Assembly (NCBI GenBank): GCA_021234155.1
Contig: JAJEKV010000015.1
Coordinates: 5,713,194-5,777,193, forward strand
Direction of reading: 5' to 3'
Length of the DNA stretch: 64,000 bases
Source: Isoetes taiwanensis
Taxonomy: Eukaryota > Streptophyta > Lycopodiopsida > Isoetales > Isoetaceae
Below are positions 57,514-64,000 of the stretch, piece after piece. The position numbers and the translations under genes are program-made. Position 1 is the stretch's first letter; every line of letters starts with the position of its first letter. The notes under the pieces were generated by a model, which made no database searches, was not told the DNA's origin, and was given only the letters and a program-made list of their open reading frames with translations.

Positions 57514-58244
57514 TCAAACTACCCACAACGACATAACGTCAATAGGGTCCTCGCCATGTGGAGGTGGTGGTTGTGCTGATGGCGGAGGAACTAACTGAAC
57601 TTGAACTTCAACTGTTGGGCTTTCTGGTACTATGATAATTTTGGGCTCCACATTATTGCTTGCTTCAGGAATGACGAGGATGTCACGTGGAGGTGATCCA
57701 TTGGGGGCTTCTATAACCTGCATGTTAACAAAACAAATTCATGAGATTGAGCAAATGAGAACGTAATGAAATAATATGTTATTATCCTATCCTAATATTA
57801 TTATAGTTATATAGCATGAGGGGGGTTTCTCATGCCCCCTCATCCACAACCCATGTGCATGCATACCCCATGGACTCCCTTGAATCCCCGCCATCTGCTT
57901 AAGAGCCAATGGTCCAGATGATGACAGGTCATGGGGGATTTATGTATGTATCATTTGTTGCAGGTGTATGGGGACATAGGCCATAGTTGTGAACCGTTGG
58001 ATGAAAATATTGAAGCAAATCTTGGCGGTTGGTTCTGAGCAGGGGATGTATGGGGTGTTTGAGCAGGGGATGCAAAGAAGGGTTTCGACATTGGCTGTTG
58101 AAATTGGATGTGAATTTGGGGCTTTTCATCTCGATCGTTGAAGATGAAGTTCGAGATTAGGGGAACAAGGAACGAGGAGTGAAAGTTTCGTGGTATTTGC
58201 TGTGCATTACCTTCTTCTGTTGTCGTGAAGGTAGTGAAACCCAT
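57514..58244 (-). CDS. hypothetical proline-rich protein, two putative exons
   Basis: The first ORF (58,244-57,951) starts MGFTTFTTTEEGNAQQIPRN and becomes Pro/Ser/Gln-rich (SPAQTPHTSPAQNQPPRF). The second (57,514-57,720) follows an acceptor (AACATGCAG) and reads VIEAPNGSPPRDILVIPEAS ... PPPSAQPPPPHGEDPIDV. The connecting donor is not resolved and may not exist. Low-complexity composition makes this uncertain. Confidence 0.3.
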
Positions 58245-58299
58245 TCTCTTTGATTATTCTAGTGTTCTCTGTGATTTGAAATGGGGAATAGTCATTCTA

Positions 58300-59400
58300 T
58301 GGTTCAGCCCAGATCGGAACTTCAACCGATAGAAGCGTTGTTTCTACCTCCATAACCTTGATTTCTAGTGCAAGGAACATGCAGAGATTAGATTCTAATG
58401 TTTTTTGGCCCAAGTTTAGCTCTATAGCCAACAATTTTCAAGTTTGTTTTGCCAACAAATGCTTTGTCTCGCCTCTTGCAACTCGACGATGGACTGCTAG
58501 GCATTCACATCGTTTTAAAACTCATGGTTTAATCCATATGGTCTGGATTTTTTAGTCTGTCAGAAGGAAAGTCAGGGGTTGCTTTCTTTTCTATGATCTA
58601 CAATAGCGTGGTTTATGTTAGGCAAACTGGAAACAACTTCAGAGGTAATGACTTAAGACTTTTTGCAAGAATCTAATGCTTTGGCTAATTTTCATCCTTC
58701 AAACATGGTTGCGGATCTACTACATAGTGTTTATCAATAGCATTTTGCAGTTTCTTAGCATGCTCAAAGATTGTGTACAGAAATCAATGGTCTGCAACTC
58801 CAGCTCCTTCTTTGTAGTCATGGTAGGCTTCTCTGATGCTTTAGCAGAGTTAACATGGATTTTGTTTGGTCTAAATATGTTCTATTTAACCATATATTCC
58901 AGTATTTTTGGTTTTTTTCCTATTCAATCCAAATCTCCAGTATTCTGTGCAGACTTGACCCAATACCAGGCGCCTGAAGCAAGCAACGGTTATGGCGGAG
59001 TCCACAGACTGTTCAATGCAGTGACAAGGTCTTTCCCCCTTCTTGATTTGGAAAAATGCTTATCATTTTGCCTTTCCCATTCCTTTGCTTTTCAATGATC
59101 TTTTGTCCCTTATATGTTAACAGAGAGTACGGGCCAGGTTGGCACCATAACTAAGGAGCTGATTTTGAGGATTGAGAAAGGCATTTTCCTGCGGTGGTCA
59201 ATGAGCAGGGTATCTTCATTTGAGGCCGTTGAGGTTAGATGGAAGAATGCATTTGTGGTGGATGGTGTTGGTGAGAAAGCAGTTAAGCTTTGTATGCTCC
59301 AGATACATTGAAATAGGAGATGATGTCTACGATCAAAAGTTGTGGTCCGGGCGGTTAGAATGATGTGCCATATCTATATATTTTTATATCTCATGGCATG
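58300..59400. other. unassigned sequence with exon-like stretches (plus)
   Basis: Two short open stretches sit between splice-like sites: about 58,940-59,027 (QYQAPEASNGYGGVHRLFNA) and about 59,124-59,211. A unified frame or family is not seen. Confidence 0.3.
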
Positions 59401-59403
59401 GTC

Positions 59404-59589
59404 TTATCTCCCCGCAAGACCAGCCGCCATAGCCAAGCTTTCGCAATCGGATTCTTCTTGACTATTCAACTGTTCCTTCGCCATTAGATAAAAGATAGCT
59501 GGCATCTCTCGCTCCAAGGCCATTACATACTGTGCATTCAAGGGCTGCCATCCGCTTATCAAACCAACCGGAGCATGTGTGGCCTCCAT
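59404..59589 (-). CDS. unidentified short ORF
   Basis: 61 codons, MEATHAPVGLISGWQPLNAQ then YVMALEREMPAIFYLMAKEQ. The composition looks coding, but no family is recognised and no splice partner was found. Confidence 0.25.
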   Translation of the reverse strand: MEATHAPVGLISGWQPLNAQYVMALEREMPAIFYLMAKEQLNSQEESDCESLAMAAGLAGR

Positions 59590-59777
59590 CTCATGAAGGA
59601 ATAAAACACGCTAATGAATTCACTATATACTCGTGGATTTTCTTTAATATACATCGGGTTCTATCGACGTTTTGCTTCTAATTTTGATTGGGCAGAGAAA
59701 CAAGGTTAGCAAAGTTAGCGCTTAGGAGCGCTTGTTTAAGCTTCATGGCCGAGCATTGACTATCTATTTTTCATAAT

Positions 59778-62700
59778 GACAAATCAATGATCGGGTTGTT
59801 ATCCTTACCTCATAATCACATGTCCATTCTCCCATACTCCTCAATGTCGAGGGTGGAACTATGTTTCAATGTGGCATTGGACAGACTTGCTACATTGCAA
59901 GGTTCTCATGTTTCCTCTGCTCAACCTTCCTTCTCCAATGCCCTCATTGCAAAGACTCAAACGTGCTCAAGCTCATCAGAGAAGAGGTTATCCGAACAAA
60001 GTGTGCCTCTCTTGGTCAGAAAAGTAGAGATGGAACAACTTATTATTTCAATCCTTGATGATCCTAACATAAGTGGGGGTTATGCGCCGGTTAGCTTTTC
60101 AGTACCCAAATCAAAAACCGCCTTTGAAGAGGCCATGGGCTCAACTCCTCAAACACGTAAGCGCCTAGAATTGGGTCCGTGGAACATGGATCGACCGAGG
60201 TTGAAATTGGGTTCCGGGGAACATATGGGATTTAATCTTGCGGGCTTTTCGCAGATCCTTTTAGTTGAATTCATGCCGGAGGTGCATACCCTAGGTTGCT
60301 TGGATATGGGACTTCTTTTGAGCGTGAGCAATTTCTAGGGCTTCAATTTGGGATGCCAGAGAGGAATTTTAAGCCTTTGAATCTTCTTAGCGTGGATCGT
60401 GGATTTGGAGCCCCGCAACGTTTAATGCTCAAGAGATGAAGAATGTGATTGATATTCTATTGAAATCCAAGAAGAGAAATTTCGTGTTGATAGCGGAGTT
60501 TTTAACATTGGGAACTAGCTTCTCAAACGAGCTTATGCGCGCCTTTGACAAGTCGATGTTCCCGAGGTCCTCCATGGGGTCAAGCTACTGTTGTATAATC
60601 TCTTTTCATGTCTAATTTTCATTCTAAGGAAGAGATAAACCAGAAAATGAAGGAACTAGGCAAGGTCGTTGAAGACCGTGATGTGTACCGGAGCCATTGT
60701 CTTCTTTGGGGAATGGCTGGTACGTAAGCCCCTACCTCAAAATTTTGAGCTTTGAATTTGTGTCCGCACGACATATTTCTCTTTGGCCGTTGTTGAATTT
60801 TTTGTTTAAGTCTAGAATGACATATTTTCGTTGTAACGCCCTTGAATTTTTATTAAAGTCCGGAAAGAATCATTCACATCCATGGTTTGCAAAACGCGCA
60901 ACTGTGGTAAGCTTCTTTTCTTATTTATCTATTCAAAGAAATCGCCTTTCATTTTTCTCTCCGTGGCTACCTTTTTGCATTTGTGAACCAGTTATGCATA
61001 TGAAAAGCGGACTTTACACATTCGTGTTGGTAATGTAGCGTAAACTACTTAAAAAATGACATTGAGAATTTTATCACAATTCTTATTCGACATAAAATAT
61101 TTTAGAAAACTCCATTTCAGTATTGGTGTGAATATAGCCTAATTTTGTTTGTAGAAATGCTCATTGTAATATTGCTACAAGTCTTTATGTGAGGACATTT
61201 TGTTAGCCCTTAACTTTTTTCCATGGAACTCATGGACTACTTGATGCAGAGATCTCTTTGCGGTGCATGGAAATAGACTGGTGACCTATGGGATCTTTGT
61301 GATTTCACGAAGGCTCTGTGGAGATTGGCAATGATCAGTAATTTTGGTATACGACTTGGCATTGCCCATGGATGGATCATTTGCGGGTTAGTGCATTGAT
61401 GTTACGTTTATTGATCCGCATGTTGAGAATGTTATGATGGTATTGTAATATAGTTCGTGGGATGGATAGGGGATCCTTGCGGATAAGTTGTATCATCAAT
61501 TCATGCTTTGAAAGCTCGCTTTTTTTCGCATCCAGTTCCAACATATGATGTAGAGCACTAGGCTATGCTGAAATATAATGTATCTTTAAATGCCTCCATT
61601 TTGCATGCCTCTCGATCACTATGCTACCTTGCAGATTGATAAAGTTCCCACACTCGAATGTGGGGTGTGAATAGAAAAATTTTACTATGTATATGTTTTG
61701 ATTTGAGGCGCTTTAGTTGTTGAGTCCGCCCTCAACTGTTGATCCATGCCCCTGCGTGATATTTTAAGTGGCAGACCTTGGAGCTTCATATGGAGTTGAT
61801 GTGTCCTCTCAGAGTAACGGGAGGACTTCTTAGACTGAATATTTCACTTAGGTTTCTTTGCAATAATAGTTTTTATGTTGGGCATATATATTATGGTTGT
61901 ATTATGGCTGAAGTAGTCAAATAATGCCGTTAAAGTAGTTTGGTCTGTTGTTGACGATTTTATTATCTTTTTCTTTATGATAAAGAAACTAAGAAAGAAA
62001 CTTTCTATGGTGTTCACAAACATTCTATCTCAATAAATTTAATATTCTGAATGGCATTTGCGAGTGTTTTGTCAAGGTTATCTCAGACTTGGTGCAATGC
62101 CTTTTGCCGCCATACAACGAGGAGTAAATTCATGAAGCATATTAAACGTGCTATCATTCTAGATGTTTCCAGCTCACCGGTTGGCTCAGTCGTGTAACAT
62201 CACTCATCCAAATGTTTGTTAACTAGTAGTAGGCTTGGTATGGCTTAACGTAGGTAAAGGTTTCGATCCAGCTTATGGAATTTCCCATGCTAGCATCCTA
62301 TATCTCTTTGTAGCAACAAGTTATGTCTTTTATTGATTAAGCAAGTATACCATTTTGGACACCTTGGAGCTTCTTATGGAGTTGATGTGTCCCCTCAGAG
62401 CATTGGAAGGACTTCTTGAACTGAATATTTCAATTAGGCTTCTTGAAATAATAGTTTTTCTTACGTTGGGCATATTATATTATGGTTGTAGTATGGTTGT
62501 AGTTTTTGGGAGAAGTAGTCGATAATGCCTCTAAAGTAGTTTGCTCTGTTGTTGACCATTTTGCTATCTTTTCTTTATCGATATATGCACAATCAATGCC
62601 ATTTTTTGGTGTGTTAAGAATTATTATTAACACTTGGCATTGTCTTTACCAGATTGGTGAGTACGCCTACCTCAACTCTTTGTACCGCATTAACCTTCGA

Positions 62701-62939
62701 TTGTGGGTTAGTGTCTTAAACGTGATGAGCAATTATTGGATATGTAGCACTAGGCAAGGTGAACCTTAAATTCTACTTCAAGTTTTTAATTGTTGCCTTT
62801 GTTATTTTGTTTGGTCTAAGATTTTACATAATGGAATAGAAAATGAGTGAGGAATTGAAAAGAAAAGAAGACGCTTGCCCATATGAGGGTGAGGCAAATA
62901 GCCTCAGGGCTGCACTTTCCGCGGTGACTAGCAAGATGT
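59778..62939 (+). repeat. 3.16-kb duplicated unit, copy 1
   Basis: GACAAATCAATGATC starts copies at 59,778 and 62,940. They are clearly homologous with many small indels, and the second runs past the window end. The first ~850 bp carries decayed coding (MEQLIISILDDPNISGGYAP, PWNMDRPRLKLGSGEHMGFN, then EEINQKMKELGK and RSHCLLWGMAG followed by a GTACGT donor). An internal repeat pairs about 61,780-61,970 with about 62,365-62,570. No family is recognised. Confidence 0.75.
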
Positions 62940-64000
62940 GACAAATCAATGATCAGGTTGTTATCCTTACCTCATAATCACATGTCCATTCTCCCCATAC
63001 TCCCTCAATGTCGAGGGTGGAACTATGTTTCAATGTGGCGTTGGACAGACTTGCTACATTGCAAGGTTCTCATGTTTCCTCCTGCTCAACCTTCCTTCTC
63101 CAATGCCCTCATTGCAAAGACTCAAACGTGCTCAAGCTCATCGAGAAGAGGTTATCCAGAACAACAGTGCCTCTCTTGTCGTAAAAAGTAGAGATGGAAC
63201 AACTTATTATTTCAATCCTTGATGATCCTAGCATAAGTTGTGGTTATGCTTGTGGGCTAGCTTTTCAAGTACCCAAATCAAAAGCGCCTTGAAGAGGCCA
63301 TGGGCTCAACTCCTCAAACACGTAGCAGTCTAGAATTGGGTCCGTGGAACATGGATCGACCGAGGTTGAAATTGGGTTCCGGGGAACATATGGGATTTAA
63401 TCTTGCCGGCTTTTTCGCAAATCCTTTTAGTTGAATTCATGCCGAGGTGCATACCCTAGGTTGCTTGGATATGGGACTTCTTTTGAGCGTGAGCAATTTC
63501 TAGGGCTTCAATTTGGGATGCCGAGAGGAATTTTAAGCCTTTGAATCTTCTTAGCGAGGGGATCGTGGATTTGGAGCCCGCAACGTTTAATGCTCAAGAG
63601 ATGAAGAATGTTATTGATATTCTATTGAAATCCAAGAAGAGAAATTTCAGTATTGATAGCGGAGTTTTAACATTGGGAACTAGCTTCTCAAACGAGCTTA
63701 TGCAAAGGCCTTTGACAAGTCCGATGTTCCCGAGGTCCTCCATGGGGTCAAGCTACTGTTGTATAATCTCTCTTTGATGTCTAATTTTCATTTTAAAGAA
63801 GAGATAAACTAGAAAATGAAGGAACTAGGCAAGGGGTTGAAGACCGTGATGTGTATCTTTGGAGCCATTGTCTTCTTGGGGAATGGCTGGTACGTAAGCC
63901 CCTACCTCAAATTTTTGGAGCTTTGAATTACATATTTTGCTTTGTGCCGTTGTTGAATTTTTTGTTAAGTCTAGAATGACATATTTACATTGTAATCGCT
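62843..64000 (+). pseudogene. unidentified coiled-coil-type gene, copy 2 of the duplicated unit, partial
   Basis: It starts MSEELKRKEDACPYEGEANS and RAALSAVTSKM, then meets TGA and, 14 codons on, TAA. The same frame continues to SHVHSP and, with shifts, VELCFNVALDRLATLQGSHV. Later frames give SEGIVDLEPATFNAQEMKNV and IDILLKSKKRNFS. It lacks a recognisable domain. Copy 1 lacks this N-terminal exon immediately upstream. It is cut by the window end. Confidence 0.45.

Noticed and set aside
59778-64000. The two 59.8/62.9-kb copies as LTRs of one element
   Set aside because: The copies contain coding-like sequence, lack TG...CA ends, and nothing retroviral lies between them.
1-64000. CRISPR arrays, bacterial operons or ribosome-binding sites
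   Set aside because: The sequence is eukaryotic; the tandem repeats here have long units and no spacer pattern.

Overview
The window looks like repeat-rich nuclear DNA of a land plant. Evidence: a Ty3/Gypsy LTR retrotransposon, CACTA-like and hAT-like DNA transposons, poly(A)-tailed non-LTR insertions, GT-AG introns with short exons, and one gene resembling a plant-only coiled-coil family (DUF7806). A large-genome non-seed plant such as a fern is possible, but that is inference; nothing here fixes the species.

Region 1 (1-27.85 kb) is one minus-strand Ty3/Gypsy element. Its 5' LTR is at about 27,451-27,854. The gag start is at 27,211, and gag-pol runs leftward to a stop at 2,701. A 3' accessory coiled-coil ORF follows, and the other LTR lies off the left edge. 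Two insertions split it. A 16.84-kb CACTA-like element (10,155-26,993, 3-bp target duplication TGA) sits in gag. A 1.69-kb insert (3,164-4,854, 4-bp duplication CATA) sits in the integrase and carries a foldback MITE. The CACTA-like element shows no transposase. It is a patchwork of CGTCG-rich blocks, a 2.94-kb tandem array (3 full units plus one partial), a 1.13-kb repeat, and a 395-bp tandem array with tRNA-like Pol III boxes. Homopolymer A/T runs separate many of the blocks.

Region 2 (27.9-43 kb) is more gene-like. It holds a 1.05-kb poly(A)-tailed non-LTR insertion with a 10-bp target duplication. Next is a multi-exon minus-strand gene with a ParB/sulfiredoxin-like motif, broken by a stop codon and by a 372-bp hAT-like MITE. 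A promoter-bearing gene for a secreted cysteine-rich repeat protein follows, then the 3' exons of a DUF7806-like coiled-coil gene.

Region 3 (43-56 kb) is dominated by a 9.33-kb terminal-inverted-repeat transposon (43,997-53,325, 5-bp duplication TAAAG) inserted into an older degenerate ORF. It carries a broken DDE-type transposase on the plus strand. On the minus strand it carries a decayed Ulp1/C48-type peptidase gene, an F-box-like fragment and two unidentified ORFs. To its right lie a LINE C-terminal zinc-knuckle fragment and a pseudogene with four in-frame stops.

Region 4 (56-64 kb) has a second foldback MITE of the 3.2-kb family, a short truncated LINE tail with target duplication, a proline-rich hypothetical gene, and a 3.16-kb direct duplication of an unidentified, decayed coding unit running off the right edge. 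Most coding sequence here is transposon-derived and decayed. The best candidates for working host genes are the cysteine-rich secreted protein and the DUF7806-like gene.
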